Source of the DNA: Azoarcus sp.
GTDB taxonomy: Bacteria; Pseudomonadota; Gammaproteobacteria; Burkholderiales; Rhodocyclaceae
Length of the DNA stretch: 64,000 nucleotides
Reading direction: 5' to 3'
Assembly: GCA_030604735.1 (NCBI GenBank)
Contig: JAUVVG010000015.1
Span: 1 to 64,000, forward strand
Below are positions 51,653 through 62,305 of this stretch, one piece after another (the stretch's first letter is position 1; the number at the start of each line of letters is the position of its first letter). The translations under genes and the position numbers were made by a program. The notes under the pieces are model-generated. The model was not told the origin of the DNA and searched no databases. It saw nothing but the letters and a program-made list of their open reading frames with translations.

Positions 51653-53248
51653 ATGCTTGACGCGAACATGAAGGCCCAACTGAAAACCCTGCTCGAGCGC
51701 ATCAACGAGCCGGTCGAACTCGTCCCCTTCATCGATGACCAGCCCAAGTCGCTGGAAACGCTGGAACTGCTCAAGGATATCGAAGCCCTGTCCGACAAGG
51801 TCAGCGTGGTCGAAGGCCGTCCGAACGCCGGCGAGCGCGTTCCGTCGTTCTCGGTCTCGCGTGCCGGTACCGACATGGGCATCCGCTTCGCCGGCCTGCC
51901 CATGGGTCATGAATTCACCTCGCTGGTGCTGGCGCTGCTGCAGGCCGGCGGCTACCCGCCCAAGGTCGAGGCCGACCAGATCGAGGCGATCAAGGCGCTG
52001 GAAACCGACCTGGTCTTCGAGACCTACATCTCGCTGTCCTGCCACAACTGCCCGGACGTGGTGCAGGCGCTGAACCTGATGTCGGTGCTGAACCCGCGCA
52101 TCCGCCACAGCATGATCGACGGCGGCGTGTTCCAGGCCGAGGTCACCGAGAAGAACATCATGGCGGTGCCGACCATCCTGCTCAACGGCGAAGCCTTCGG
52201 CCAGGGTCGCATGACCCTCGAGGAAATCCTCGCCAAGGTCGATACCGGCGCCGCCGCACGTGACGCTGCCAAGCTGTCCGAGAAGGATGCATTCGACGTG
52301 CTGATCGTCGGCGGCGGCCCGGCCGGCGCGGCCGCGGCGATCTATGCGGCACGCAAGGGCATCACGACCGGCATCGTCGCCGAGCGCTTCGGTGGCCAGG
52401 TCATGGACACGATGGCGATCGAGAACTTCATCTCGGTGAAGGAAACCGAGGGACCCAAGCTGGTCGCCGCGCTCGAAGAGCACGTCAAGCAGTATGAAGT
52501 CGACGTGATGAACCTGCAGCGCGCCGCGGCGGTCAAGCCGGCCGCGACCGCGGGCGGTTACGCCGAAGTGACGCTGGAGAACGGCGCGGTGCTGAAGAGC
52601 CGTACAGTGATCCTCGCCACCGGCGCGCGCTGGCGCGAACTCAACGTGCCGGGCGAGCTGGAATACCGTGGCCGTGGCGTCGCTTACTGCCCGCACTGCG
52701 ACGGTCCGCTGTTCAAGGGCAAGCATGTCGCAGTGATCGGCGGGGGCAACTCCGGGGTCGAGGCCGCGATCGATCTGGCCGGCATCGTCGGCAAGGTCAC
52801 CCTGCTCGAATTCGACAGCAAACTGCGCGCCGACGCGGTACTGCAGGCCAAGCTGCGCAGCCTGCCCAACGTCGAGATCATCACCCAGGCGCAGACCACC
52901 GAAGTCAAAGGCGACGGCCAGCGGGTGAATGGCCTGATCTACACCGACCGTGCCAGCGGCGAATCGCGGGAGATTACTCTGGCTGGCGTGTTCGTGCAGA
53001 TCGGCCTTCTGCCGAACACCGACTTCCTGAAGGGTACGATCGAACTCTCCCGCTTTGGCGAAGTCATCGTCGATGCCCGCGGCGCAACCTCGGCCACCGG
53101 CATCTTCGCGGCTGGCGACTGCACCACGGTGCCGTACAAGCAGATCATCATCGCGATGGGCGAAGGCAGCAAGGCCGCGCTGTCGGCCTTCGACCACCTG
53201 ATCCGCACGACGCCAGAAACGGCTGCAGCCGAAGTCGCCACCGCCTGA
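51653..53248 (+). CDS. ahpF: Alkyl hydroperoxide reductase subunit F
   Basis: NADH-dependent disulfide reductase of 531 residues that regenerates AhpC. The N-terminal tandem thioredoxin-like domain carries Cys130-His-Asn-Cys133, a linker follows, then a thioredoxin-reductase-like module with FAD-binding [18 protein letters not shown], redox pair Cys346-Pro-His-Cys349 ([10 protein letters not shown]), NADH-binding [17 protein letters not shown] and [16 protein letters not shown]. It partners with AhpC upstream. Confidence 0.98.
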   Translation: MLDANMKAQLKTLLERINEPVELVPFIDDQPKSLETLELLKDIEALSDKVSVVEGRPNAGERVPSFSVSRAGTDMGIRFAGLPMGHEFTSLVLALLQAGGYPPKVEADQIEAIKALETDLVFETYISLSCHNCPDVVQALNLMSVLNPRIRHSMIDGGVFQAEVTEKNIMAVPTILLNGEAFGQGRMTLEEILAKVDTGAAARDAAKLSEKDAFDVLIVGGGPAGAAAAIYAARKGITTGIVAERFGGQVMDTMAIENFISVKETEGPKLVAALEEHVKQYEVDVMNLQRAAAVKPAATAGGYAEVTLENGAVLKSRTVILATGARWRELNVPGELEYRGRGVAYCPHCDGPLFKGKHVAVIGGGNSGVEAAIDLAGIVGKVTLLEFDSKLRADAVLQAKLRSLPNVEIITQAQTTEVKGDGQRVNGLIYTDRASGESREITLAGVFVQIGLLPNTDFLKGTIELSRFGEVIVDARGATSATGIFAAGDCTTVPYKQIIIAMGEGSKAALSAFDHLIRTTPETAAAEVATA

Positions 53249-53259
53249 TCGTCGTTCCA

Positions 53260-53286
53260 CCCCCTCTCAGAGACTTCGAGAGGGGG
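53260..53286 (+). terminator. Stem-loop after ahpF
   Basis: CCCCCTCTC, nine-base loop, GAGAGGGGG: a nine-pair stem 11 bp after the ahpF stop. There is no T run on this strand, so it is a terminator of uncertain strength. Confidence 0.5.
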
Positions 53287-53451
53287 ACCACAGCCCGGCC
53301 CGCGCACGCGGTGCCGGGCTGTTCAGCTTCCTGTTTCGGTCAACGATGCCCCTTGCTCACCGCATGAGCGAGTTCAAGGTCGTTGCCGAGACGGAGCTGC
53401 GACATGACCCGGCCGAACGGGGACAGGAAACCAAAGTACTGGTTATCGATG

Positions 53452-54810
53452 TCAGCCTCGGCCACCTTGCGCGTCGGGAGAGGGCATCCTGGCGTCACGC
53501 CCATCCTGCCAGCAGATCTCGGGCAGGGTCTTGCGCATGAGTACGCGGCCGTGCCGGATCGAAACCTGCGCACCGCCCTGGCTGCGCAGGACCTCGTAGT
53601 CGCTGTCGGCCGACCGCACGACAAGGTTGGCCGGTCGGCCGACCTCGATGCCGTAGCCCTCACCGAGCGCCAGGGCCCGGGCACTGTGATCGGTCACGAA
53701 ATCCAGCGCGCGCTGCAGATCCTCGTAGCCGAGCATGTGGCAGATGTGCAGCCCCGCGTCGAGAATGCGCAGGATGTTGCCATTGCCAAGCGGATACCAC
53801 GGGTCGACGATGGAATCCTGCGCAAAGCACACGTTCAGTCCGGCCTGGTCGAGCTCCGCCACCCGGGTCAGGCCGCGGCGCTTGGGATAGGTGTCGAAGC
53901 GCCCCTGCAAATGGATGCTCTCGGTCGGACAGCTGATGAAGCTCAGCCCGGCCTGCTTGAGCAAGCGGAAGAGCTTGGAGCAGTACGCGTTGTCATACGA
54001 ACCCATTGCGGTGGTATGGCTGGCGGTGACGCGGCTACCCATGCCCTGCACACGGGTGGCTTCGGCCAGGACCTCGAGAAAGCGCGAATGCGGGTCGTCG
54101 GTTTCGTCGCAATGGACATCGACCAGCCGATCATGACGCACCGCCAGGTCCATCAGGAAATGTACCGAGGACACGCCCTGATCGCGGGTATTCTCAAAGT
54201 GGGGAATCCCCCCAACCCCATCCACCCCCATTTCCACCGCCTCGATCATCAGCCGTCGACCATCCGGATACGACTCGATGCCTTCCTGCGGAAAGGCGAC
54301 CACCTGCAGATCCACCAAAGGCCGCGCCTCCTCGCGCACCTCCAGCATCGCCTGCAGGGTGCCCAGGCCGGGTTCGGTCACGTCGACATGCGTGCGCACA
54401 TGCTGGATGCCGTGCGCGGCCAGCATGCGGATGGTTTCATGCGCGCGCGCCTTGGTGTCCTGCGCGGTCACCCGTGCCTTGCGCTCGGCCCAGCACGCTA
54501 TCCCTTCGAACAAGGTGCCGCTCAGATTCCAGCGGGGCTCCCCTGCGGTCAGCGTCGCATCGAGATGGATGTGGGGCTCGACCAGCGGCGGGACGACCAG
54601 ATTGCCAGCTGCGTCGATGGTCTCGGCGGCCGTGTCGGCCGCCGCCGCGGAAACCGTTGCGGATGCTGCCCCGTCAACAGGCCTGGAAGTGGGCCCGGAG
54701 GCGGGCCCGGTGTCGACCTGCGGCTCGATCGCCGTGATCAGGCCCGCCTCCCAGCGCAGCGTGAATAAACCTTCCCGATCACGCAGTCGGGCATTGACGA
54801 TGCGGTTCAT
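53452..54810 (-). CDS. codA: CodA-like cytosine deaminase homologue with altered substrate pocket
   Basis: Amidohydrolase of 452 residues closely resembling E. coli CodA: VEPHIHLDATLTAG (His80, His82), VAFPQEG (Gln175), HCDETDD (His233, Glu236), TASHTTAMGSY (His265) and the catalytic Asp332 in FAQDSIVDPWYPLG. In E. coli this loop is GHDDVFDPWYPLG; here the residue matching Asp314 is Ser333 and the preceding His is Gln. In CodA, changes at Asp314 alter preference toward 5-substituted cytosines (family knowledge), so the substrate here may not be plain cytosine. An Ala/Thr/Ser-rich insertion (about 36-63) is unusual. No codB permease is adjacent. Confidence 0.88.
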   Translation of the reverse strand: MNRIVNARLRDREGLFTLRWEAGLITAIEPQVDTGPASGPTSRPVDGAASATVSAAAADTAAETIDAAGNLVVPPLVEPHIHLDATLTAGEPRWNLSGTLFEGIACWAERKARVTAQDTKARAHETIRMLAAHGIQHVRTHVDVTEPGLGTLQAMLEVREEARPLVDLQVVAFPQEGIESYPDGRRLMIEAVEMGVDGVGGIPHFENTRDQGVSSVHFLMDLAVRHDRLVDVHCDETDDPHSRFLEVLAEATRVQGMGSRVTASHTTAMGSYDNAYCSKLFRLLKQAGLSFISCPTESIHLQGRFDTYPKRRGLTRVAELDQAGLNVCFAQDSIVDPWYPLGNGNILRILDAGLHICHMLGYEDLQRALDFVTDHSARALALGEGYGIEVGRPANLVVRSADSDYEVLRSQGGAQVSIRHGRVLMRKTLPEICWQDGRDARMPSPDAQGGRG

Positions 54811-55005
54811 GCGGTTTCCCCTTGTTCAATGAGTGTTGCGCGCCTTACCTGGATCATGAACCAGATAAAGCCAAGCCATCGCTTGCGTCAAGTGCGCATG
54901 CGGGTTTCCTTGCATGAAGGAGTGGTGCAAGATTGCGACTTTTCATGATCAGGCCGTCCGGCCAGCCGGGGCGCTTCGTCCCGGAATAAAAGGGGACCCA
55001 CCGCG

Positions 55006-56373
55006 ATGAGCGACCAGACCAAATTCCTGCTGCCCGAGAACCGCATTCCGAAAGCCTGGTACAACATCCAGGCCGACCTGCCCAAGCCGCTGCCGCCGGT
55101 GCTGCACCCGGGCACGCTGCAGCCGATCGGCCCGGACGACCTCGCGCCGCTGTTCCCGATGGAACTGATCATGCAGGAGGTCACCACCGAGCGCGAGGTC
55201 GAGATCCCGGAACCGGTGCGCGAGATCTACAAGCTGTGGCGTCCGGCCCCACTGTTCCGTGCCCACCGTCTGGAGAAGGCGCTCGGCACACCGGCCCGGA
55301 TCTACTACAAGTACGAAGGCGTCAGCCCGGCCGGCAGCCACAAGCCCAACACCGCCATCCCGCAGGCCTTCTACAACAAGCAGGCCGGGGTGAAGCGGCT
55401 GACCACCGAGACCGGTGCCGGGCAATGGGGCACCTCGCTGTCCTTCGCGGGCAGCGTGTTCGATCTCGACGTGACGGTGTTCCAGGTCCGCGTCTCCTAC
55501 GACCAGAAGCCCTATCGCCGCGCGGTCATGGAAACCTACGGCGGACGCTGCGTCGCCTCGCCCTCCAATGAGACCGAATACGGCCGGCGCGTGCTCGCCG
55601 AGCGGCCGGATCACCCGGGCAGTCTCGGCATCGCGATCTCGGAAGCGGTCGAGATCGCGGCGCAGAACGAGGACACCAAGTATGCGCTCGGCTCGGTGCT
55701 CAACCACGTGTTGCTGCACCAGACCATCATCGGCATCGAATCGATGGAGCAACTCGAGATGGCCGACGTCTATCCCGACGTCGTGGTCGGCTGCACCGGC
55801 GGCGGCTCCAACTTCGCCGGCATCGCCTTCCCCTACATCGGTGCCGGCCTGCGCGGTGGACCGAAGCCGCGCATCGTCGCGGTCGAACCGTCGGCCTGCC
55901 CGTCGCTGACCCGCGGCAAATACGCCTACGATTTCGGCGACACCGCCCACATGACCCCGCTGACCAAGATGCACACCCTGGGCTCGACCTTCACCCCGCC
56001 CGGCTTCCATGCCGGCGGCCTGCGCTACCACGGCATGGCGCCGCTGGTGTCGCACCTGAAGGAACTCGGCCTGATGGAGGCGGTGGCCTACAACCAGACC
56101 GAATGCTTCGCCGCTGGCGTGCTGTTCGCCCGCCACGAAGGCATCGTGCCGGCACCGGAAGCCAACCACGCGGTCAAGGGCGCGATCGAGGAGGCGCTGC
56201 GCTGCAAGCGCGAGGGCAAGTCGGAAGTGATTCTGTTCAACCTGTGCGGTCACGGCCACTTCGACATGGCGGCCTACACCAACTACTTCGCCGGCAACCT
56301 CAAGGACGACAGCTACGACGAAGCCGAACTCGCAATGGCGCTATCCGGCCTGCCGAGCGTCTCCGAAGTCTGA
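55006..56373 (+). CDS. TrpB2-type tryptophan synthase beta-like protein
   Basis: PLP-dependent protein of 455 residues of the TrpB2 branch, with a long N-terminal region ([19 protein letters not shown]), PLP Lys113 in [11 protein letters not shown] and phosphate loop [10 protein letters not shown]. TrpB2 enzymes make tryptophan from indole and serine without a TrpA partner, or act on related substrates. No trpA or other tryptophan gene is adjacent, consistent with this type. The ATG at 55006 has AGGGGAC upstream. It ends at a strong terminator. Confidence 0.92.
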   Translation: MSDQTKFLLPENRIPKAWYNIQADLPKPLPPVLHPGTLQPIGPDDLAPLFPMELIMQEVTTEREVEIPEPVREIYKLWRPAPLFRAHRLEKALGTPARIYYKYEGVSPAGSHKPNTAIPQAFYNKQAGVKRLTTETGAGQWGTSLSFAGSVFDLDVTVFQVRVSYDQKPYRRAVMETYGGRCVASPSNETEYGRRVLAERPDHPGSLGIAISEAVEIAAQNEDTKYALGSVLNHVLLHQTIIGIESMEQLEMADVYPDVVVGCTGGGSNFAGIAFPYIGAGLRGGPKPRIVAVEPSACPSLTRGKYAYDFGDTAHMTPLTKMHTLGSTFTPPGFHAGGLRYHGMAPLVSHLKELGLMEAVAYNQTECFAAGVLFARHEGIVPAPEANHAVKGAIEEALRCKREGKSEVILFNLCGHGHFDMAAYTNYFAGNLKDDSYDEAELAMALSGLPSVSEV

Positions 56374-56421
56374 TCCAGGGCTTTCATGCCTCGCCTCGAT
56401 GGGGCGATGGCATGATCATCG

Positions 56422-56448
56422 ACGCGCCGGCCCGGCGCGTTTTTTTTT
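56422..56448 (+). terminator. Rho-independent terminator after the TrpB2-type gene
   Basis: ACGCGCCG-GCC-CGGCGCGT followed by a run of T to 56448. Strong stem and eight-to-nine T residues, about 50 bp after the stop codon. Confidence 0.9.
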
Positions 56449-56549
56449 GCCTCCTTACCCGATTGAATTAGTCGACTATTACCGCCGGACTGGGCTAGAG
56501 TCCACCGTATCCAAGACCCATCCGACGGTTTCCCTCAGGAGCGCCCAAC

Positions 56550-58604
56550 ATGCCGAACCGCCTTGCCGGCGAGACTTCGCCCTATCTCCTGCAGCATGCC
56601 GACAACCCGGTCGAGTGGTGGCCTTGGGGCGAGGAGGCCTTGTCGCTGGCACGCCGGCTTGACCGCCCCATCCTGCTGTCGATCGGTTATTCCGCCTGCC
56701 ACTGGTGTCATGTGATGGCGCACGAATCCTTCGAGGATCCAGAAGTGGCCGCGACGATGAACCGCTTGTTCGTGAATATCAAGGTCGACCGCGAGGAGCG
56801 GCCGGATCTCGACCAGATCTACCAGTCCGCTCACCAGATGCTCGCCCAACGCAACGGTGGCTGGCCGTTGACGATGTTCCTGACACCGGACGGCACGCCC
56901 TTCTTTGGCGGAACCTACTTTCCCAAGACCGCCCGCTACGGCCTGCCCGGCTTCGCCAGTCTGCTCGAACAGGTCGCGTCCGCCTTCGGCGACAAGCGGC
57001 GCGAGATCGAAGAGCAGAATGCCGGATTGCGTGCTGCGCTAGCCCGCGCAGCCAGCCCGGGCGGCGGCACCCACCACTCCGACTTCGGTCCGTCGCCGCT
57101 GGCCAAGCTGCGTGACCTGCTGTCGGCGAGTTTCGACGGCCGCTTTGGCGGATTCGGCAATGCGCCCAAGTTCCCGCATCCGACCGATCTTGCGTTCCTG
57201 CTGCACCGCTACCGGACCAGTGGCGACGAACACGCCCGCGACATGGCGCTGACCACACTGACCCGGATGGCAGAAGGGGGCATCTACGATCAGCTCGGCG
57301 GCGGCTTCTGCCGCTACAGCACCGATGAGCGCTGGCAGATTCCGCACTTCGAAAAGATGCTCTATGACAACGGCCCGCTGCTCGGGCTCTATGCCGAGGC
57401 CTGGCAGATCAGCGCAGCGCCCTTGTTCCGTCGCGTAGCCGAGGAAGCCGCCGAGTGGGTGATGCGCGAGATGCAGGCGCCGGAAGGCGGTTACTACTCG
57501 GCACTGGACGCCGACTCGGAAGGCGAAGAGGGTCGGTTCTACGTCTGGGAGAGGACCGAGGTCCGCAAGCTACTGGAGCCGGCCGCATTCGCACTGGTCG
57601 AACGCCACTACGGATTGGACCTGACACCGAATTTCGAGGACCGGCACTGGCACCTGACCGTCACCCGCCCGCTGGACCAGGTCGCCAACGAGCTCGGCAT
57701 CGAACAGGACCGTGCGATGACCCTGCTCGCCGAATCACGCAAACGCCTCTTCGACGCCCGTAAGCAGCGGGTACGGCCCGGCCTCGACAACAAGATTCTG
57801 ACCAGCTGGAACGGCTTGATGATCGCAGGCATGATGCAGGCCGGCCGCGTCTTCCAGCGTGACGAGTGGGTGGAGTCGGCCCGGCGCGCGATCCGCTTCA
57901 TCCGCGAACGACACTGGCGTGAAGGTCGTCTCTTCGCCACCAGCGCGGGTGGCGTCGACAGCCATGGACGGCTCAACGCCTACCTCGATGATCACGCTTT
58001 CATGATCGCCGGCCTGCTCGAGGCCCTGCAGACCGACTTCGACCCGGACGACCTTGTTTTCGCCGAGGATCTGGCCGACGAGCTACTCGAAAACTTCGAG
58101 GACCGGGGCAGCGGAGGATTCTTCTTCACCCGCCACGACCACGAAGCGCTGATCCAGCGGCCCAAGCCCATCCATGACAACGCGACCGCGTCCGGCAACG
58201 GCGTCGCCGCGCGCATGCTGGCCCGGCTGGGCCATGTCACCGGCGAGCTGCGCTACCTCGATGGGGCCGAACGCGCGCTGCAAGCCTTCTACGACGCGCT
58301 CGCCCGACAACCGGGTGGCTGCGCCAGCCTCGCGATGACCCTGGCCGAACAGCTGGCGCCCCCCGCCACCGTGGTGGTGCGCGGCGACCCGGCCGACCTG
58401 AAAACCTGGCGCCAGGCGCTGGCCTGCCTGCATCTACCGGATGCTATGGTGTTCACGCTTCCAACAAGCGTGACCGGCTTGCCACCGGCATTGGATAAAC
58501 CCTGCAATGGACGGACCCAGGCCTGGGTCTGTCATGGCCGGCAATGCCTCGCTCCGATCGATGATCTCGACACATTGAAAAGCATGCTGATGCCAGCGGT
58601 TTGA
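56550..58604 (+). CDS. YyaL/SSP411-type protein (thioredoxin-like plus six-hairpin domain)
   Basis: A 684-residue cytoplasmic protein. The N-terminal thioredoxin-like domain has [20 protein letters not shown], an active-site-like Cys50-His-Trp-Cys53 ([14 protein letters not shown]) and [17 protein letters not shown]. The remainder (about 200-680) is the alpha/alpha-toroid-like domain with [27 protein letters not shown]. Family members are widespread; in eukaryotes the homologue is spermatogenesis-associated 20. The substrate and reaction are not established. It follows a terminator, so it has its own transcript; AGGAG precedes the ATG. Confidence 0.93.
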   Translation: MPNRLAGETSPYLLQHADNPVEWWPWGEEALSLARRLDRPILLSIGYSACHWCHVMAHESFEDPEVAATMNRLFVNIKVDREERPDLDQIYQSAHQMLAQRNGGWPLTMFLTPDGTPFFGGTYFPKTARYGLPGFASLLEQVASAFGDKRREIEEQNAGLRAALARAASPGGGTHHSDFGPSPLAKLRDLLSASFDGRFGGFGNAPKFPHPTDLAFLLHRYRTSGDEHARDMALTTLTRMAEGGIYDQLGGGFCRYSTDERWQIPHFEKMLYDNGPLLGLYAEAWQISAAPLFRRVAEEAAEWVMREMQAPEGGYYSALDADSEGEEGRFYVWERTEVRKLLEPAAFALVERHYGLDLTPNFEDRHWHLTVTRPLDQVANELGIEQDRAMTLLAESRKRLFDARKQRVRPGLDNKILTSWNGLMIAGMMQAGRVFQRDEWVESARRAIRFIRERHWREGRLFATSAGGVDSHGRLNAYLDDHAFMIAGLLEALQTDFDPDDLVFAEDLADELLENFEDRGSGGFFFTRHDHEALIQRPKPIHDNATASGNGVAARMLARLGHVTGELRYLDGAERALQAFYDALARQPGGCASLAMTLAEQLAPPATVVVRGDPADLKTWRQALACLHLPDAMVFTLPTSVTGLPPALDKPCNGRTQAWVCHGRQCLAPIDDLDTLKSMLMPAV

Positions 58605-58699
58605 CTCGACGGCGACTCACAGTCGCCTCCGGCACCCACCTAGACTACTTGTAAACGCGCATGGATCGGCCGCATCCCGAGCCATGCGACGCAGCGGTT

Positions 58700-59362
58700 T
58701 CACCAGTCGAGCACATCCCCGTTCGAATGCCAGAAGGTACCACTGTTGGCCAGGGTGAGCCCGTCGATCCGGGAAGCCAGCCGTTCGGCGGCCTGCCGGG
58801 GCGTGATGTCGCCGGCGAAGCCAACCATGCGGGTCTGGACAAAGCCCGGGTGCAGCAGCGCAACCGCGATGCCACGGGGTGCGAGGTCACGGGCGAGGCT
58901 GACGCCGGCCGCGTTCAAGGCGGCCTTGCTCATCCGGTAGCCGTAGTAGCCCCCCGAACCGTTGTCGGTGATCGAGCCCATACGACTGGTGATCATCGCG
59001 ACCTTGGCGCCTTCGCCCAGATGTGACAGCAGGGCTTCGGTGATGCGCAGCGGCGCGATCGCGTTCACTTCGATCTGACGGGACACGTTGTCGTAATCGA
59101 TCTCGCCGAGGGTGTTGTCGTTGAACACCCCTGCGTTGTTGATCAACACATCGACCCGGCGGTCCTTCAATGCGTCGATGATCCACTTGCCGGCATCGGT
59201 ATCGGTCACATCGATACCGGACAATACCTCGACACCCAGGGCATCGAGTTCCTCGGTCCGGGTCCGGCAGACCGCGATCACCGCGTCGCCCCTGTTCTTG
59301 AACACCTTGCACAATTCGAGTCCGATGCCACGGCCTGCGCCGGTCACCAATACGGTTGCCAT
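58700..59362 (-). CDS. Short-chain dehydrogenase/reductase
   Basis: NAD(P)-dependent oxidoreductase of 220 residues with the Rossmann glycine motif VLVTGAGRGIGLEL at 4-17, NNAGV at 75-79 and catalytic Ser126, Tyr142 and Lys146 (Y-x3-K in GYRMSKAALN). The pattern SRMGSITDN and PGFVQTRM is that of the YwfD/CsgA-like classical SDRs. The substrate is unknown. The ATG at 59362 has a strong AGGAG. Confidence 0.9.
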   Translation of the reverse strand: MATVLVTGAGRGIGLELCKVFKNRGDAVIAVCRTRTEELDALGVEVLSGIDVTDTDAGKWIIDALKDRRVDVLINNAGVFNDNTLGEIDYDNVSRQIEVNAIAPLRITEALLSHLGEGAKVAMITSRMGSITDNGSGGYYGYRMSKAALNAAGVSLARDLAPRGIAVALLHPGFVQTRMVGFAGDITPRQAAERLASRIDGLTLANSGTFWHSNGDVLDW

Positions 59363-59407
59363 GAGTCGTTCTCCTGTTATCGCTGCGGTTTTGTTCTAGC
59401 CTGCCTG

Positions 59408-61129
59408 TCAGCTCACCTCGGGCGCCAACGCTTCGGTCAGGCGCACCGCGTTACGTCCGGCTTGCTTGGCGGCATAAAGCGCCTTGTCTGCCAGCAGCAG
59501 GATGCGTTCGATGTCGTCGCCTGGCTGCGCCAGGTGGGCGCCAATACTGACCGTCACCGGACAGCGACCGTTCCCGCCGTGGTGACGCTCGACCGCGGTA
59601 CGCACGCGCTCGGCCAGCGTGTGCAGCGTGTCACGGTCACACGGGGTCAGCAAAATCAGGAACTCGTCTCCGCCCCACCGGCCCGCATGGTCGTAGGGAC
59701 GGATGTTGGCGCGCAGCAACTCGGCCACTTCCGACAGCACGGCATCGCCGACGCCATGACCCAGCGAGTCGTTGATCCCCTTGAACCAGTCCACATCCAG
59801 CCAGATCACGCCGAAGGTCGCCCCGGTGCGCCGACTGCGCTCGATCTCCTCGGCGATCAGTTCGTTCATGCCACGCCGATTGGTCAGGCCGGTCAGCTCG
59901 TCGACGGTCGCCAGGCGATGCAGGGCATCGGTTCGCTCGCGTACCTTGCCCTCCAGCTCGCGGGTGGTCATCCGTACCGACTCGGCCATCGCATCGAAAT
60001 GGCCGATCAGCCGTCCGATCTCGCCATAGCCCTTGGGCAGCGGGGCCGGCGCAAGGTCGCCATCGCGCACCTTCAGCATCGCGCGCTCCAGCGCGCCGAC
60101 CGGTTTCAATACCAGATAGCGCAGCGCGAGGTGGAACAGCAGCAAGGTCACGAACAGGGTCAGCGCGAACAGCAAGGCCACCGGCAGGAAGCTTCGCATC
60201 GGCATCAGCACATCCAGGTCCAGCAGCGTCACTTCGTACCAGCCTATGGTCGGCAGGTAGGCAATGCCGGCAAGGTGGCGCTTGCCATCGACCATCACGA
60301 AATCACTCAACACCTGCCCCGGCTCCGCGCCATTGCGGCTCAGGGTGTCCATCATCCGCTGCATCCGCTCGCCGTCCGCTGCGGTATCGAAGAGCCGGTC
60401 CAGGGTGCTCTTCTGCCCCTCCGGCTTGACCAGGCTGGCAAAGTCGATCAGGCGCGCGTCGCGGTAGAGCTGGATCGCGCCCTTGTAATCGACGAACAAG
60501 GTGGTGATACCCGGTTGTACGGCCTCGACGATGTCGCGCAGGAATTCGTCGAGCTCAAGCCCGGTACCGACGATTCCGAGGATGTTCTGGGCCTCGTCGC
60601 GCATCAGCACGTCGATCCACAGCTTGGTCACGCCGAGCTCGACGTCCGGATTGACGTTCAGGTGAAAGTCACGCCCCTCGCGCACGAGCTGGTAGAACCA
60701 AGCATCGTCCGGCTTGTCCGGATCGAGGTGGTAGCGCAGTGGCTGGTCGCTAAACTCGCCAGCCCGATTATTGTGATAGTAGGCGCCGGACGCGAGCAGG
60801 GCCACGAAATAGCTGTGATCCATGAAGTTGCGCCGAAAGCTTTCCATTTCCTGGATGGCGGCGGCTTCCAGTTCGGGTTGTTCGGGCGTCAAGGCCCAGC
60901 GACGCAGGACCTGCGAGTCTGCCATCTGTCTGGACAGCGCGATTTCGCGTTCCAGTGGCTGCAACAGCCGGGCGCTGTCATAGCGTACCTGGAGTTCGGC
61001 GACCCGCTCGCCCCACTGCTCGATGATGCCCTCGGCCACACGCTGGAACATCGACCAGGCGGCAAAAGACGCAAACACGATCAGGGAAGCGGCCAGAATC
61101 AGGAAGCGAGGCTGAAGACTCATACCCAT
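59408..61129 (-). CDS. Membrane diguanylate cyclase (Cache-like sensor, HAMP, GGDEF)
   Basis: A 573-residue inner-membrane protein: helix about 8-27, a large periplasmic Cache-like sensor domain (about 30-300; contains DHSYFVALLASGAYYHNNRAG and a second sub-domain), helix about 300-325, HAMP (about 325-380), a short coiled coil and a GGDEF domain with RWGGDEFLILL. The RxxD inhibitory site (RPYD) is at the expected spacing, so it should be an active, feedback-controlled cyclase. The ligand of the sensor is unknown. Confidence 0.93.
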   Translation of the reverse strand: MGMSLQPRFLILAASLIVFASFAAWSMFQRVAEGIIEQWGERVAELQVRYDSARLLQPLEREIALSRQMADSQVLRRWALTPEQPELEAAAIQEMESFRRNFMDHSYFVALLASGAYYHNNRAGEFSDQPLRYHLDPDKPDDAWFYQLVREGRDFHLNVNPDVELGVTKLWIDVLMRDEAQNILGIVGTGLELDEFLRDIVEAVQPGITTLFVDYKGAIQLYRDARLIDFASLVKPEGQKSTLDRLFDTAADGERMQRMMDTLSRNGAEPGQVLSDFVMVDGKRHLAGIAYLPTIGWYEVTLLDLDVLMPMRSFLPVALLFALTLFVTLLLFHLALRYLVLKPVGALERAMLKVRDGDLAPAPLPKGYGEIGRLIGHFDAMAESVRMTTRELEGKVRERTDALHRLATVDELTGLTNRRGMNELIAEEIERSRRTGATFGVIWLDVDWFKGINDSLGHGVGDAVLSEVAELLRANIRPYDHAGRWGGDEFLILLTPCDRDTLHTLAERVRTAVERHHGGNGRCPVTVSIGAHLAQPGDDIERILLLADKALYAAKQAGRNAVRLTEALAPEVS

Positions 61130-61401
61130 GACCGATACCGTATGGATTCTTGTTCATTGTTGCTGTAACACTACCACGACTTCCTGGCGGCAGTGGCCTG
61201 CTCTCTTATCACATTGGGAATCGGATCGACTCGGGGTCATGCCGTCTGAGCGCTTGCCCCCTGCGACGCGACCGCGTTGTTCCGCCGCCGGTCGGGTCCA
61301 CCGCGGCAGGCTTGAGCACGGCATGCGGATGACACCGCTCACCGGGCGGTCGCCACGCTCGGTACAATGGGACGAAACCATATTGAAGGAACGCGCGCGC
61401 A

Positions 61402-62094
61402 ATGGATTCCACCCAGCCATCCTCCGCCTTGCTCCCCGCCGTAGAGATCGAAACCCGCCCTGACCCGACTCACGCGGTCGTCTGGTTGCACGGCCTGGGC
61501 GCCGACGGTCACGACTTCGAACCGGTGGTCGAGGCCTTCGACACCGACCGCTTTCCGGCCACGCGCTTCGTCTTTCCGCATGCGCCGGTGCGACCGGTCA
61601 CGATCAATGGCGGCTACCGGATGCGGGCCTGGTACGACATCGTGAGCCCGGATTTCTCGCAACGACGCGAGGATCCGGCCGGTGTGTATGAATCGGCCGG
61701 ACTCACCCGTGCCCTGCTGGCACGCGAAAACCAGCGCGGCGTCCCGGACGAGCGCATCGTGCTGGCCGGCTTCTCCCAGGGTGGTGCGATCGCGCTGCAC
61801 ACCGGACTGCGTCATCCGCGACCACTGGCAGGCCTGCTAGCCTTGTCCACCTATCTACCGTTGGCCGACACCCTCGCCGAGGAGGCCGACCCGGCCAACC
61901 GCGACACCCCGATCTTCATGGCTCACGGGCATGGCGATACGGTGATTCCCTACGACTTCGCCGAGAAGTCCTTCATCCTGATGCGCGACCAGGGCTACCG
62001 GATCGACTGGCACCCCTACTTCGCCGAGCACGGCCTGGTGATGGAAGAGGTGCGCGACATCGAGCAGTGGTTGGCCACCGTGCTGACGGCGTGA
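61402..62094 (+). CDS. Carboxylesterase/phospholipase-type alpha/beta hydrolase
   Basis: Serine hydrolase of 230 residues of the small carboxylesterase/acyl-protein thioesterase type. It has the oxyanion region VVWLHGLGADGHDFEP, nucleophile Ser125 in GFSQGG, an Asp in HGHGDTVIPY and the catalytic His in YFAEHGLVMEE. It cleaves short-chain esters or lysophospholipids; the natural substrate is unknown. The ATG at 61402 has AAGGA upstream. Confidence 0.92.
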   Translation: MDSTQPSSALLPAVEIETRPDPTHAVVWLHGLGADGHDFEPVVEAFDTDRFPATRFVFPHAPVRPVTINGGYRMRAWYDIVSPDFSQRREDPAGVYESAGLTRALLARENQRGVPDERIVLAGFSQGGAIALHTGLRHPRPLAGLLALSTYLPLADTLAEEADPANRDTPIFMAHGHGDTVIPYDFAEKSFILMRDQGYRIDWHPYFAEHGLVMEEVRDIEQWLATVLTA

Positions 62095-62305
62095 GCGATC
62101 CATGGCGACCGCGCCGTGATCCGCTTGTTTTCAAGGATGTAGACGGTTCCCGCGGAACTGCCGCCGTTTTGTCGAATCCGATCGTATCGTTGCAGCGCCG
62201 TCGCAGGCCGCGACGACAGGGCCTGCACTCCGTTACCATGTGGGCACGGCACCTTCGATGACCCAGCCCATCCAACGACGATTACAACCCCGGACCTAGA
62301 TCCCG

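Noticed and set aside
53340-53477. Minus-strand tail reading downstream of codA that looks protein-like (YFGFLSPFG, SQLRLGNDLELA)
   Set aside because: It is in a different frame from codA, has no start of its own outside codA and no recognised family; a frameshifted remnant cannot be excluded but is not supported.
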